This document shows positions 1 through 10,879 of a DNA stretch of 64,000 nucleotides, piece after piece; within the stretch, counting starts at the first letter, position 1, and each line of letters starts with the position of its first letter. Position numbers and translations under genes: made by a program. The stretch comes from Diadophis punctatus similis (Eukaryota; Chordata; Lepidosauria; Squamata; Dipsadidae), in contig JALIGW010000021.1 in the NCBI GenBank assembly GCA_023053685.1, positions 12,388,834 through 12,452,833 on the forward strand, in the 5' to 3' direction. The notes beneath the pieces were generated by a model that worked only from the letters and a program-made list of their open reading frames with translations, was not told where the DNA came from and searched no databases.

Positions 1-18
1 ATTTATTTCAGCTATAGG

Positions 19-409
19 TACAGGTGGTCCTCGACTTATGACAGTTCATTTAGTGACAGTTTGAACTTACAAGGAAAATAGTGACTTATGACCGTTTCCC
101 CCCCGCCCCACTTGCGACCATCCCCATGGTCGCATGATCAAAATTGGATGCTTGGAAACTTGACTCGTACCTATGACGGTTCTCAGGGTCCTGGAGTCAC
201 GTGATCACCTTTTGCGACCTTCTGACAAGCAAAGTCGATGGGGAAGCTGGATTCGTTTAACGACCAAGTTGGCACCAACGTAACATCTGCAGGGATTCGC
301 TTAACAACTGTGGCAAGAAAGGTTGCAGAATATGGCAAAACTCAACTGTCTCGCTTAGCAACAGAAAATTTGGACTCAGTTGCGGTTCTTAAGTCGAGGA
401 CTACCTGTA
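19..409 (+). mobile_element. TA-flanked MITE, copy 1 (complete)
   Basis: A 387-bp element (21-407) begins CAGGTGGTCCTCGACTTA and ends with the inverted complement TAAGTCGAGGACTACCTG, 17 of 18 terminal positions pairing. TA dinucleotides flank both ends (19-20 and 408-409), as expected for a Tc1/mariner-type target duplication. It contains no open reading frame, so it would need a transposase in trans. Related copies occur at 2468-3310, 21518-21767 and 43430-43657. Boundaries are seen directly. The superfamily is inferred from the TA flanks only. Confidence 0.8.
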
Positions 410-894
410 TATGACAGAGGGGCTCACCTGTGCAAATGCCTCCAAGGAAAGTGGGACATTTTCAGAAACGGAATATGATTCTTACTGGATTTGATCCACT
501 CTGTGATCAAATTCTGGTTTATTTAGCATCGTTATTTCTCCCGAGGCCTCCTGCTTGAATTCCTGTCTCAAAAAGGGAACAAAACAGCCCCAAATCCTGC
601 TATTATAGCTCAAGTAAAATATAAATTCACTGAGTTGGGAGAACAAGGCATCCATCACAACCAAATTACTTTGGGGAGACCGAAGGACTTGGAGAATTAG
701 GGATGTGATTGATACGTTTACGCCATCACCTGCTTAGGCCGTTCATTGGAACGGGAGTGAAAGTTAAGTTGTGATCTTTAAGGGATGAGGAGATGGGGGT
801 ACTTAAAAGAGGGTTTGAAGCTAAGATGTCAGCTTGGAATTGGTCAATGAAGGGGTACGACATTTCTTCTTCTCTCATCTAAATATATTTCTTC
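410..894. other. No recognised feature
   Basis: Mixed-composition DNA without a recognisable repeat, RNA gene or coding signal. The only reading frame (482-664, minus, 60 codons) has no recognisable homology or context. Confidence 0.5.
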
Positions 895-1640
<746 letters not shown>

Positions 1641-2466
1641 TTAGACACCACCCATCTCATCATCCAAGTGATTCTGGTTTGCATATACAAACCATAAAAG
1701 CAAATAAAAGAGACATAATTACAAGCAGAATTAAAGGAGTGAACAGCAGAATTTTTTTAAAAAATCAGAGTTTAAAAAGCTAGCTGGTAAGGCTGAGAAT
1801 TTCTTGGCTGGCTGTCTTGACCCCAAACGCTGAACTGATTTCAACCAAGAACAGGTTTCTCTATATTTATCCACAAACGCAAATCCTGACAAATGCATAG
1901 GCAGGAGAAACCAGAAATACATCTGCTAATATTTGTATCTGCACTTATCAGTCTTCTGCCGGTGTACAAATAAGTTGGATTGCACTAAAGTCAGCCAAGA
2001 CAGAGCAATCCAAAGAGGGGGCTGAATGATTTTTAATTTGACTCTTCATCTTCAGGAATGATAAACCTTGGACCATTTAAACTCACGATTTATGTCCTCC
2101 CACTGCCACACTCTTGAAGGAGTCGAATATATTAAAAACAACTCACCGCCATGTAAATAAAACCAATAAATCATTGACGATAAGCATACCATTACAAAGT
2201 TATTAACATTTTCAAAATGACCTGGTGTTCTTCTCCGGCCGTGATGTCAACCATCAAATGCTCTAGGCCAGACTTCGGTTCTGGGGGGCTGGAAATATAA
2301 CTCAAGTGTATTAAAATATGAATACCCTCCGAATTTCATCGGGATCCTATCCCCCAACCCCACCCTCAACCTTACTTCATGGTATGCAGATTAGATAAGA
2401 CTGGATCTAATTGAACCAGTTCATTCAATTGTAGGGTTTTGTAGGTCAAAATCAGAACACTGCATT
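1641..2466. other. No recognised feature
   Basis: Apparently single-copy, AT-rich DNA with no recognisable repeat or gene. It ends at the 5' end of the second TA-MITE copy. Confidence 0.5.
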
Positions 2467-2467
2467 G

Positions 2468-3310
2468 TATAGATCGGTGATGGCGAACCTTTTTTGGTTC
2501 GCGTGCCAAAAGGGTGTGTGTGCGCACACTAGTGTGCGTGCACTTGCCCACACCTATTCCCTCCCCCCATGCATGCGCACCCCCCATGCTGCTCACTGCG
2601 CATGCACACAACCCCCCACCCCCGCGCATGCGCACAGGCCTCACTGAAGCCTGGGACAGTGAAAAAGCGACCAAATGGGCAAACCGGAAGTTCGGAAAAA
2701 CGGACTTCCGGTTTGCCCGTTGGGCCATTTTTCGCACTCCGGGGCTTCAATGAAGCTTCCCTGAAGCCTCCATAGAGCGAAACGGCCTTCCCCAAGGCTG
2801 AAAATCTGCTGGCCTGCGCGCTGGAGCTGACATAGGGCAAAGCCTTGCATGCCCTCCGATATGGCTCCGCGTGCTACCTGTGGCATGCGTGCCATAGGTT
2901 CGCCATCACTGGTATAGATGGTCTCGACTTACAACCTTTTCGTTTAGTGACCGTTTGAAGTTAGGACGACAGTGACTTAGGACTACTTTTCATAATTATG
3001 ACCATTGGAGCATCCTTGAGGTGACATGATCAAAATTCGGACACTCGGCAACTGACTCGTATTTACGACGGTTACAGTGTCCCGGGGTCACGTGATCCCC
3101 TTTTGCGACCTTCTGACAAGCAAAGTCAATGTGGGGAAGCCAGATTCGGTCTACAGCCCTGTGACTAACTCAACAACTGCAGTGATTCACTTAACAACTG
3201 CGGGAAGAAAGGCTGTAAAATGGAGCAAAATTCATTGAACAACTGTCTCACTTAGCCATGGAAATGTTAGGCTCATTAGTCAAGTAGGTTCTTTACTTAA
3301 GTCCTATAAC
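2468..3310 (+). mobile_element. TA-flanked MITE, copy 2, split by a hAT element
   Basis: The first 7 bases (TATAGAT, 2468-2474) and the body from 2912 (GTATAGAT then GGTCTCGACTTAC) match the 5' end of the MITE at 19-409. The body aligns with copy 1 through shared stretches such as CACGTGATC and TTCTGACAAGCAAAGTC. A hAT element (2475-2911) interrupts it next to the tip. The 3' terminus around 3290-3310 is decayed. Confidence 0.75.
2475..2911 (+). mobile_element. hAT MITE nested in the TA-MITE
   Basis: A 437-bp element with terminal inverted repeats CGGTGATGGCGAACC / GGTTCGCCATCACTG (14 of 15 pair) and a perfect 8-bp target-site duplication GTATAGAT at 2467-2474 and 2912-2919, diagnostic of hAT transposition. 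A central palindrome around 2676-2722 (arms GGGCAAACCGGAAGT) would fold back. Reading frames across it are proline/histidine-rich artefacts and there is no transposase. It contains CGCGCATGCGCA at 2623-2634, an exact NRF1-type consensus. Confidence 0.9.
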
Positions 3311-3316
3311 TTGGAC

Positions 3317-3533
3317 ATAGAATATCAGAGTTGGAAGGGACCTTAGAGGTCTTCTAGTCCAACCCCCTGCTCAAGCAGGAGACCCTAAACAATTTCAGAC
3401 AAAAAAGGGGTTGTAGCACCTACAACTTCTGAAAGTAACCGTCAGGAAATTTCTCCTTTGTTTTAGGTTGGATCTCTCCTTGGTTAGTTTCCATCCATTG
3501 CTTCTTCTCCTGCCTTCAGGTGCTTTGGAGAAC
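3317..3533 (-). mobile_element. CR1 LINE 3' fragment
   Basis: Minus-strand CR1 3' end. It starts with the family hallmark AGAGTTGGAAGGGACCTT, continues through CTTCTAGTCCAACCCCCTGC and the conserved ORF2 tail, then breaks at about 3533, where a plus-strand CR1 begins. Internally deleted and non-coding. Confidence 0.85.
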
Positions 3534-3926
3534 TGGAGCTAAAACCTACGAAGAATGGTTGCAGGAACTGGGTATGTCTAGTTTAATGAAAAGAAGGACT
3601 AGGGGAGACATGATAGCAGTCTTCCAATATCTCAGGGGTTGCGACAAAGAAGAGGGAGTCAACCTAATCTCCAAAGCACCTGAGGGTAGAACAAGAAGCA
3701 ATGGGTGGAAACTAATCAAGGAGAGAAGCAACTTAGAACTAAGGAGAAATTTCCTGACAGTTAGAACAATTAATCAGTGGAACAGCTTACCTCCAGAAGT
3801 TGTGAATGCTCCAACACTGGAAGTTTTTAAGAAGAGACTGGACAACTATTAGTCTGAAATGGTGTAGGGTTTCCTGCCTAAGCAGGGGTTGGACTAGAAG
3901 ACCTCCAAGGTCCCTTCCAACTCTCT
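3534..3926 (+). mobile_element. CR1 LINE 3' fragment (ORF2 C-terminus)
   Basis: The plus-strand frame at 3520-3852 encodes the CR1 ORF2 C-terminal signature ([20 protein letters not shown], then LRRNFLTVRTINQWNSLPPE). The element then runs through the 3' UTR to CCAAGGTCCCTTCCAACTC and directly into a TTCTA array. It is 5'-truncated and lies head-to-head with the minus copy at 3317-3533. It is a remnant, not a gene. Confidence 0.9.
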
Positions 3927-4342
3927 TATTCTATTCTATTCTATTCTATTCTATTCTATTCTATTCTATTTTATTCTATTCTATTCTATTCTATTCTATT
4001 CTATTCTATTCTATTTTTTCTTAATTTCATTCTATTCTGTTCTATTCTATTTTTTCTTAATTTCATTCTATTCTATTCTATTCTATTCTATTCTATTCTA
4101 TTCTATTCTATTTTTTCTTAATTTCATTGTATTCTATTCTATTCTGTTCTGTTCTATTCTATTCTATTCTATTTTTTCTTAATTTCATTGTATTCTATTC
4201 TATTCTATTCTATTTTTTCTTAATTTCATTCTATTCTATTCTATTCTATTCTATTCTATTTTTTCTTAATTTCATTCTATTCTATTCTATTCTATTCTAT
4301 TCTATTCTATTCTATTCTATTCTATTCTATTCTATTCTTCTA
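3926..4342. repeat. (TTCTA)n array seeded by a CR1 tail
   Basis: About 415 bp of TTCTA pentanucleotides, broken at six places by the same motif TTTTTTCTTAATTTCAT (first near 4014). This makes a higher-order pattern of irregular period. It begins exactly at the 3' end of the preceding CR1, consistent with microsatellite seeding by the LINE tail. Confidence 0.95.
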
Positions 4343-4950
4343 AACTCCTTGATATATATTTTTTCAAGCACTGGTAATGTTCAAGTAAATTCATTTGGGA
4401 GGAAAAGTGGAAAGAACTGGAGGGGAAGTGGGGTGTTTTATATATATATATAAATGTTTCCTGCCCTATGACTGTGGCATCTTCTTCTTTGAAGAAATTA
4501 AAAGAGATTGATACTTCTTAGCAAAGATGAAGTTCATCCCCTTGAAGCTGTAAGGAGATTGATCTAATTTCAGAAGGAAAATATTGGAGCAAAAGCTTGA
4601 ATAACCTGGAGTGAAGAAGGTTAATTATGCAATATTGCAAAAGAAACCAGGAAAGGATGAAACGGTGCATGAAAAGAGCCTCAACAGCCTTTATAACCCT
4701 ACATTTAAATCTTGAGTTTCTTTCAAAAGTGGGAAGCTATCTTGTTAGTTTTCTCTGCCTCTGATGTGGTTAATAATATCGGCTTGTTTTGGAAATTGCC
4801 ACGCTGTGGGATTTGGATTACAGGAATGTAGCAGCCGTAGCTGTGCTGGAACACCAAATCGATTTTAAACTAATATTTTGGTTCTTATAATGGTTAACAA
4901 AGTGAGTCCAGGTGAGTGCAAACAAGAATTTGAGATATATCCTTATCTTG
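4343..4950. other. No recognised feature
   Basis: Ordinary AT-rich DNA with no recognisable repeat, gene or RNA. Confidence 0.5.
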
Positions 4951-4952
4951 GA

Positions 4953-5137
4953 ATGGAATGGAATGGAATGGAATGGAATAGAATAATAACAGAGTTAGAA
5001 GGGACCTTGGAGGTCTTCTAGTCCAACCCCCTACTTGAGCAGGAAACCCTATACTATTTTAGACAAATTGTTGCCCAGTCTCTTTTTGAAAGTCTCCAGT
5101 GATAGAGCACCCACATCTTCGGAAGGCAAGCTATTCC
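4953..5137 (-). mobile_element. Short CR1 3' fragment with (GGAAT)n tail
   Basis: Five GGAAT/GAATA units (4953-4985) lead into ACAGAGTTAGAAGGGACCTTGG and the CR1 3' UTR on the minus strand, truncated at 5137 within GGCAAGCTATTCCGAAGG. The tail is again an AATAG/GGAAT-type pentanucleotide. Confidence 0.85.
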
Positions 5138-5310
5138 GAAGGAAGGAAGGAAGGAAGGAAGGAAGGAAGGAAGGAAGGAAGGAAGGAAGGAAGGAAGGAA
5201 GGAAGGAAGGAAAGGAAAGGAAAGGAAAGGATAGGAAAGGAAAGGAAAGGAAAGGAAAGGAAAGGAAAGGAAAGGAAAGGAAAGGAAAGGAAAGAAGGAA
5301 AGGAAAGTGT
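5138..5310. repeat. (GGAA)n then (GGAAA)n array
   Basis: About 70 bp of GGAA tetranucleotides passes into about 100 bp of GGAAA pentanucleotides. It starts at the broken 5' end of a CR1 copy. The encoded Lys/Glu/Gly frames are artefacts. Confidence 0.95.
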
Positions 5311-5617
5311 GGGTGCGACGGAATATACTTTGTAAAATATATCTATCTATATAATGCTAATCCATTCTGAAGTAGTTTCCTGAATGAATTTTCAGTGCAG
5401 TAATAAAAAAAGGAAAATGTTTAATAAATTGAGTTGAGAAATACAGGTCAATTACTTGTCACTTCTTGGTGGTTTTTTTCTCCTGACCCTTTTCTTCTTT
5501 CCAAATCATTTGTGGAAGCCGAGTCAGATCAAAAGATTAAGGCGATGATGGCTTTTGAGCCTTCAGGGCAATTTTGTCCAGTCCCGGGCAGCTCAATCAA
5601 ATTCAAATCAGATGTGA
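5311..5617. other. No recognised feature
   Basis: Non-repetitive DNA between two microsatellites. No gene or RNA seen. Confidence 0.45.
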
Positions 5618-5624
5618 CTCTTTT

Positions 5625-5676
<52 letters not shown>

Positions 5677-5678
5677 TC

Positions 5679-5709
<31 letters not shown>

Positions 5710-5822
5710 TTTTCTTTTTTCTTTTTTCTTTTTTCTTTTTTCTTTTTTCTTTTTTCTTTTTTCTTTTTTTCTTTCTTTTTTCTTTCTTTTTTCTTTCTTT
5801 CTTTCTTTCTTTTCTTTTTTTT
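5618..5822. repeat. (TTTC)n / (TTTTTTC)n polypyrimidine tract
   Basis: About 200 bp of pure pyrimidine: regular TTTC units, then TTTTTTC heptamers, then TTTC again. Frames on both strands give only Phe/Ser/Leu or Lys/Glu/Arg strings. Confidence 0.95.
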
Positions 5823-6292
5823 AAAAAGCAACTTTGCTCACAGTTTTTCATAAAGGAAAGAAATATCTCTGATATGTAATAGATTTACCGAATGGTATCA
5901 TTTTCTATCGGATTTCCTATATCGATTTTGGAGGGATGTCGTTTGTTAAGCAGGGAGTTGGCTTATAGTTCTTGGACTGGCAAACAAAAGAAACACCAGG
6001 AAGTGTTAAATGCTGAGACAACCCCCTGCCACCCACAAAAGATAAACGAAAAAGAGGGGCTGGGAGGAGAGAAAGGAAGCCTTGTGTTTGCATCTTCTCC
6101 TAATCCCTGAAACAAACCAGCTTCATTAGTTATCTTGTCTCCGTTGGACCATGCAAGTGTCAGTCCCACCGGAGGAATCTGGCATGGAAAGTAGCTTTCT
6201 AAAGTTGATGGATTGCGCAAGTGGGGTGGAATGTAACCGAGAGAAATGCAAATTTGTTAGGGAACAAGGGATATATGCGAGTAGTGGCGAAT
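5823..6292. other. No recognised feature
   Basis: Non-repetitive DNA. Short frames at 5892-6110 (+) and 5963-6220 (-) overlap each other, lack recognisable motifs and are taken as chance. Confidence 0.45.
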
Positions 6293-7245
6293 ATCTGTTG
6301 CTCTGGTGGAGGATGTACTAATACCACTCTATAAAGTCTTAGTAAGACTACACCTAGAGTACTGCATCCAGTTTTGGTCACCACACTATGAAAAAATGTT
6401 GAGACTCTGGAAAGAGTGTAGAGAAGAGCAACCAGGATGATTAGGGGACTGGAGGCTAAAACATATGAAGAACGGTTGCAGGAACTGGGCATGGCTAGTC
6501 TAGTGAAGAGAAGGACCAGGGGAGACATGATAGCAGTTTTCCAATATTCAAGGGGCTGCTACAGAGAGGAAGGGATCAAGCTATTTTCCAAAGCACCAGA
6601 CAAGGAATAATGGATGGAAACTGATCAAGGAGAGATTCAACCTAGAAATAAGGAGGAACTTTCTGACAGTGAGAACAATCAACCAATGGAACAGTTTGCC
6701 TTCGGAAGTTGTGGGAGCTTCATAAATAGAATAGAATGGAATGGAATGGAATGGAATGGAATGGAATGGAATGGAATGGAATAGAATAGAATAGAATAGA
6801 ATAGAATAGAATAGAATAGAATAGAATAGAATAGAATAGAATAGAATAGAATAGAATAGAATTTTTTATTGGCCAAGTGTGATTGGACACACAAGGAATT
6901 TGACTTGGTGCATATGCTCTCAGTGTACATAAAAGAAAAGATATGTTCGTCAAGAATCATAAGGTACAACACTTAGTGATAGTCCGGGTACAAATAAGCA
7001 ATCAAATCATATTAGTAACCAGTCAATTTAAATCGTAAGGATACAAGCAACGAAGTTACAGTCATACAGTCATTACTAGGAGGAGATGGGTGATGGGTGA
7101 TTCATCACTTGAGACTTTCAAGAAGATATTGGACTGCCATTTGTAAGAAATGGTGTAGGGTCTCCTGCTTGAGAGGGGAGTTGGACTAGATGACCTATAA
7201 GGTCCCTTCCAACTCTGTTAATCTGTAATGTAAGGTCCTATAAGG
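6293..7245 (+). mobile_element. CR1 LINE 3' region, interrupted by another LINE
   Basis: Plus-strand CR1 from the [15 protein letters not shown] region (6340s) through GDMIAVFQY to CTTCGGAAGTTGTGGGAGCTTCAT (6722). It resumes at about 7096 with TTCATCACTTGAGACTTTCAAG and ends with CCCTTCCAACTCTGTTAATC near 7222. The intact version of the junction is at 60385-60410. The 6723-7095 segment is therefore an insertion with a short TTCAT duplication. The reading frame is broken by small deletions. Confidence 0.85.
6723..7092 (-). mobile_element. Snake CR1-type LINE 3' UTR with (AATAG)n tail, nested
   Basis: On the minus strand this reads as LINE 3' UTR (AATTCCTTGTGTGTCCAATC, then ACACTTGGCCAATAAA), then a TTCTA/TTCCA pentanucleotide tail of about 140 bp (6723-6861). 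The same 3' end and tail type occur at 42395-42868 (+) and 60628-60870 (-), so the pentanucleotide belongs to the element's tail. It sits inside the CR1 copy at 6293-7245. Confidence 0.8.
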
Positions 7246-7404
7246 TCCCTTCCAACTCTGTAATCTGTAAGACCCTCACTTGACACATCCACACCTGACC
7301 CACCACAAGACTCTCACTGATGACTCACACCCACCACAAACCCCATCACAAGATCCTCATTTGATGCACCCACACCTAACCCATCACAAGACCCACACCT
7401 GACC
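7246..7404. repeat. Degenerate minisatellite, unit about 40 bp
   Basis: Three to four imperfect units containing CACACCTGACCCA(C/T)CACAAGAC, each followed by a variant of TCTCACT(T)GATG. The array is short and abuts a CR1 copy. Confidence 0.6.
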
Positions 7405-7725
7405 GAGTTCCTGCAACTGTTCTTCATATGTTTTGGTCTCCAGGCCTTGAATCATCCTTGTTGCTCTTCTCTGCACTTTTTCCAAAGTCTCAACATCTAT
7501 TTTGCAATGTGCTGACCAAAACTGGATGCTGTATTCCAGGTGTGGCCTTACTAAGTCTTTATCGAGCTTTACTTTATAATACTTTACATGATTTTGATTC
7601 CATGGCTGTTTCTACAACCAAGGATTGTATTAGCTTTTTTGGCTGCTGCCGCACACAGCTGGTTCAGTTTAAGAGATCGTCCACTAGCATTAGGTTGACC
7701 TTGTATCTAAAAGAGTTGTGTCTTT
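7405..7725 (-). mobile_element. CR1 LINE internal 3' fragment
   Basis: Minus-strand CR1 segment from the LQELG region (GAGTTCCTGCAACTGTTCTTC) upstream to the conserved CCAAAACTGGATGC / TGTGGCCTTACTAAG stretch and beyond, lacking the 3' UTR. Multiple stops show that it is decayed. Confidence 0.85.
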
Positions 7726-7931
7726 TTTAATGCCTTCAAGTCAGGGTTGACTTTGAGTAACTGCCTGGACAAGTCCTTGCAAATCACTCAGTTGGCTTTG
7801 TAAGACAGACTCCTGGTTTCTAGCTTGGGGTCCTAACCAGCACACCCAAGGGACTTGTATCTTAGCAGAACTCTCACTATCATAAAAGTCCCTTGGTGCA
7901 TGATGATCTTCAGATTTTATCCTGTTCAGAG

Positions 7932-8258
7932 CAGGGGTGGGATCCTCCCGGTTTGGACCGGATTGCCCGAACCGGTAGCGACCCGCTGGTGACATTACTG
8001 TCGCTGCCGTTCTGTGTGCGCCACCATCTTTTTTTTATTTTCTCCCTTCTGCGGCTTGAAAAAGGGCCTCCCGCCCTCCCGCCGGTGAAATCTGTCCTTT
8101 ATTTCTTCACCCAAAGCACAGCTGATGAGCTCCTCGGCTGTGTTTCGGGCTAATTTCTGCTTCTGAGCATGCGCGGAAGGCAAATCGCGTGAGTGGACTC
8201 GCGCGCGCAAAACGTCGCGATGCGAACCGGTGGCGAAGGTAAGTGGAACCCACCCCTG
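7932..8258 (-). mobile_element. hAT MITE (family shared with 51094-51440)
   Basis: A 327-bp element starts CAGGGGTGGGATCC and ends GGAACCCACCCCTG, with an exact 8-bp duplication GTTCAGAG at 7924-7931 and 8259-8266. A related copy lies in the opposite orientation at 51094-51440, sharing TACCGGTTCGGGC, GCGGGTCGC and TGCGCATGC blocks. It contains no transposase. A near-NRF1 motif (one mismatch) lies near 8166. Confidence 0.92.
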
Positions 8259-8266
8259 GTTCAGAG

Positions 8267-9299
8267 TGTGAGTAAGCTTCTACCTACAGCAGTTTCCCTG
8301 GCACGTCCATCTGAAGATCTCCTTGCTGGAGAAGATAATCCAGTTTGATCTCGATTTATTGATTTATAGATTTATTTCTAGTATTTTCCGTCTGGCGTGT
8401 GGGTTTAAAATCTGTATCCACAATAAATTCCTGTTTCAATGCTGGTTTCTAGGCTGATATTCTTGCGGAGCTACGCATTTTTAATTTTATTTAATTTTAC
8501 TTGATGGTTTTATTTCTTGCTACAGTTTTTTTTTTAATTTTAAATGTTGCAAGACGCTCTGAAAATCCCCCTGTACCCTTTGATGAAATATGAAGGCGCT
8601 CCCAATCAACGCAAAGCCAAGGCACAATAATTCTCCAAGCAATCTTTGCTTACACAGTTGAAAATTTAATTGCCATCGATATATTATTTTTAATACTGGA
8701 GCGTGTCAACTTAACCCAGTCTCTAATGGATATACACAAGATAACTACCGCCCGGTTTCAGACAGACATGTCAGAGTGGGATGTCAACGCTTGACAAGAA
8801 GAAGCCAATTACTATAAAATAAATGTGTTTGGTTTCCTAACTGCCATCTTGGACCATCAACTCTCTTGATCTCCCATGTTTTGGAGGGACGGCCAGGCCA
8901 CATCAGACCTCTTTTATTTCAGACAAGGCAAGTTATAATAATGTGTACATAATTTTTATGCAGGCTTATCTGTGCATCTTTTCTGTATCTTTATTTTTCA
9001 TGCAAAAGGTCATTAGCGTTGAAGGGAGCAGATGATACTTAATAAATAAGTCAGCTTCGGTTCCATCGTGGTAATAATATGCAGATTCTCTTCCAAAGGA
9101 TAACTTTGGGGGGGGGAGGGGAAGGAGAGTTTGAAGCTGACAAGTTATTCCCTGAAGACTCAGAGGACAGGCGGGCACCCATAAAGCACACGGCAGCTGA
9201 AAATAAACATTAGAAGCTGATGGGTAGAGGAGGAGGGGGAAGAGGCCCCGTAAAGCTTCCAATGAAAACAAGTTTTTCATTTCTATTTTTATTTTTTTG
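8267..9299. other. No recognised feature
   Basis: About 1 kb of apparently single-copy DNA. The frame at 8966-9280 (-, 104 codons) has no recognisable motif, and I see no splice or homology signal. Confidence 0.5.
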
Positions 9300-9431
9300 G
9301 TGATACCTAAGGCTTCTGATTTCTAAAGAGAAAGAGAGGGGGGAGGTGGAGGGAGGGAGGGAGAGAGAGAGCAAGGGAAAAAGGGAGCAAGAGCAAAAAA
9401 AAGAGTAAGAGAGAGAGAGAGAGAGAGCAAG
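9300..9431. repeat. GA-rich purine tract (left part)
   Basis: GA/GAG/AAAGAG purine-rich DNA. With 9721-10030 it forms one tract, later split by the SINE at 9432-9720. Confidence 0.9.
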
Positions 9432-9661
9432 AGCAGAGGTGGCGCAGCGGTTAGAGTGGGGTACTGCAAGCCACTTTAGCTGACTGTGATCCGCAGGTCA
9501 GCGTTTCAAATCTCACCGGCTCAGGGTTGACTCAGCCTTCCATCCTTCCGAGGTGGGTAAAATGAGATTGTTGGGCGCAATGTAAATATACATTGCTTAC
9601 TGGTGTAAACCGCTTAGAGGGAGAGTGCTTGCACTGTAAGGCGGTATATAAATGTCACAAA

Positions 9662-9724
<63 letters not shown>
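9425..9724 (+). mobile_element. Sauria-type SINE with (AAAT)n tail
   Basis: A tRNA-like head GAGGTGGCGCAGCGGTTAGAG (A-box region), a B-box-like GTTTCAAATCTC, the conserved body TTGACTCAGCCTTCCATCC and the Bov-B-like end GTAAACCGCTTAGAG, then GGCGGTATATAAAT. The 3' end passes into about 60 bp of AAAT repeats. A short duplication AAGAGCA flanks it inside the GA tract. Transcription by RNA polymerase III and mobilisation by Bov-B LINEs are known for this family. Confidence 0.88.
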
Positions 9725-9978
9725 GAGCAAAAGAGAACAAGAACAAGAAAGAGAAAGAGCGAGAGAAAAAGAGGAAGAAGGAGCAAGAGAAGGGAGAAAA
9801 GAGAGAGTGAAAGAGAAAGAGAAAATGTGAAAAAGAAAGTGAGAGAAAGAGTGAAAGGGAGAGAAAGAGAGAAAGAATCAGGGAAAAAGAGAAAGAGCAA
9901 AAGAAGAGAAGGAGTAAGAGAAAGGAGAAAGAGAAGAACAGCAAGAAAAAAAGGGAATGAGAAAGAGCAAAAGAAAAG

Positions 9979-10030
<52 letters not shown>
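9721..10030. repeat. GA-rich purine tract (right part)
   Basis: About 300 bp of GA/GAAA/GAG purine DNA ending in a (GA)n run. Encoded Arg/Glu/Lys or Ser/Leu/Phe frames are artefacts. Confidence 0.92.
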
Positions 10031-10033
<3 letters not shown>

Positions 10034-10879
10034 CTTAAATCTACATTTCACCCTCCTGTGACTAGTAAGATCCAATACGGAATATATGGCATTTGGTTAA
10101 GAGCTTCTTCTCAAATGCATTTTTCTAAGCATTTAGCCAATTTCTAGAGAGGAAAACAAAACAAAAGAGATAAAAACAGATAAATGCTTCCTATCTGCCA
10201 GCTAAGGTTAACTTCCTGCCTCGTCCCACACTGACCAACCCTTCATTTTGTGCCTTAAGTGTGCCATCTACAGGAACTTGGGTTGGGTGGAGAGGACATC
10301 GTGCTGGTGGTATCCTTGTCTACAGGGACCCTCCTGCATCAAGGATGCACAATTCGGGACTCCAGAGCTGTCAATGGCCCTCAAAAGTCTTGGTTGCATC
10401 TCCCAGAGGTCCTCTAAGGCTTGTCACGGATGCCTGGACATCTTCAGGAGTTTTTGTGGGGGAAGGCCTGCCACACAGGCGGTTATTTTAATTTGCATGC
10501 CCAACACACACAGCAGCAACACCCCCCTCCCTTCATATAGGCCCTTCTTTGCTGCGTCTCATATCCCTGGATACATTTTCTGTTGTGATCTTAAGAGAGT
10601 CTTGAATATTCCGTGCCATCTACGGTACGAGAAGATGTTTTGGACTGGAGTCTTTCTCAGCCATGACTGGAAAGACTCGAGATAGTCCTGGCATTTTCTA
10701 CAGAGGAGGGATTTTAACATTCAACCACAGCTTTTTCCCTTCACCTTAACCACATTAGGAAGCATTAAAATTCAAGGGAGCAAGGGAGACTGTGGAAAGT
10801 GTCTTCTGCAGAGGGCAAACAGGTGGTCAAGGTTTGGTAGTCATTGAATCTTCTCAGTGAGTTGCTCCTGAGCAATCAG
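10031..10879. other. No recognised feature; one unassigned ORF
   Basis: Mostly single-copy DNA. A 145-codon frame (10248-10685, +) is not low-complexity, but it has no recognisable domain, no clear start context and an overlapping second frame (10261-10491). I treat it as a chance ORF, and it would need homology evidence to be promoted. Confidence 0.4.

Noticed and set aside
10248..10685. 145-codon ORF as a gene
   Set aside because: No recognisable domain, no splice or promoter context, and an overlapping alternative frame. Without homology data it is indistinguishable from chance.
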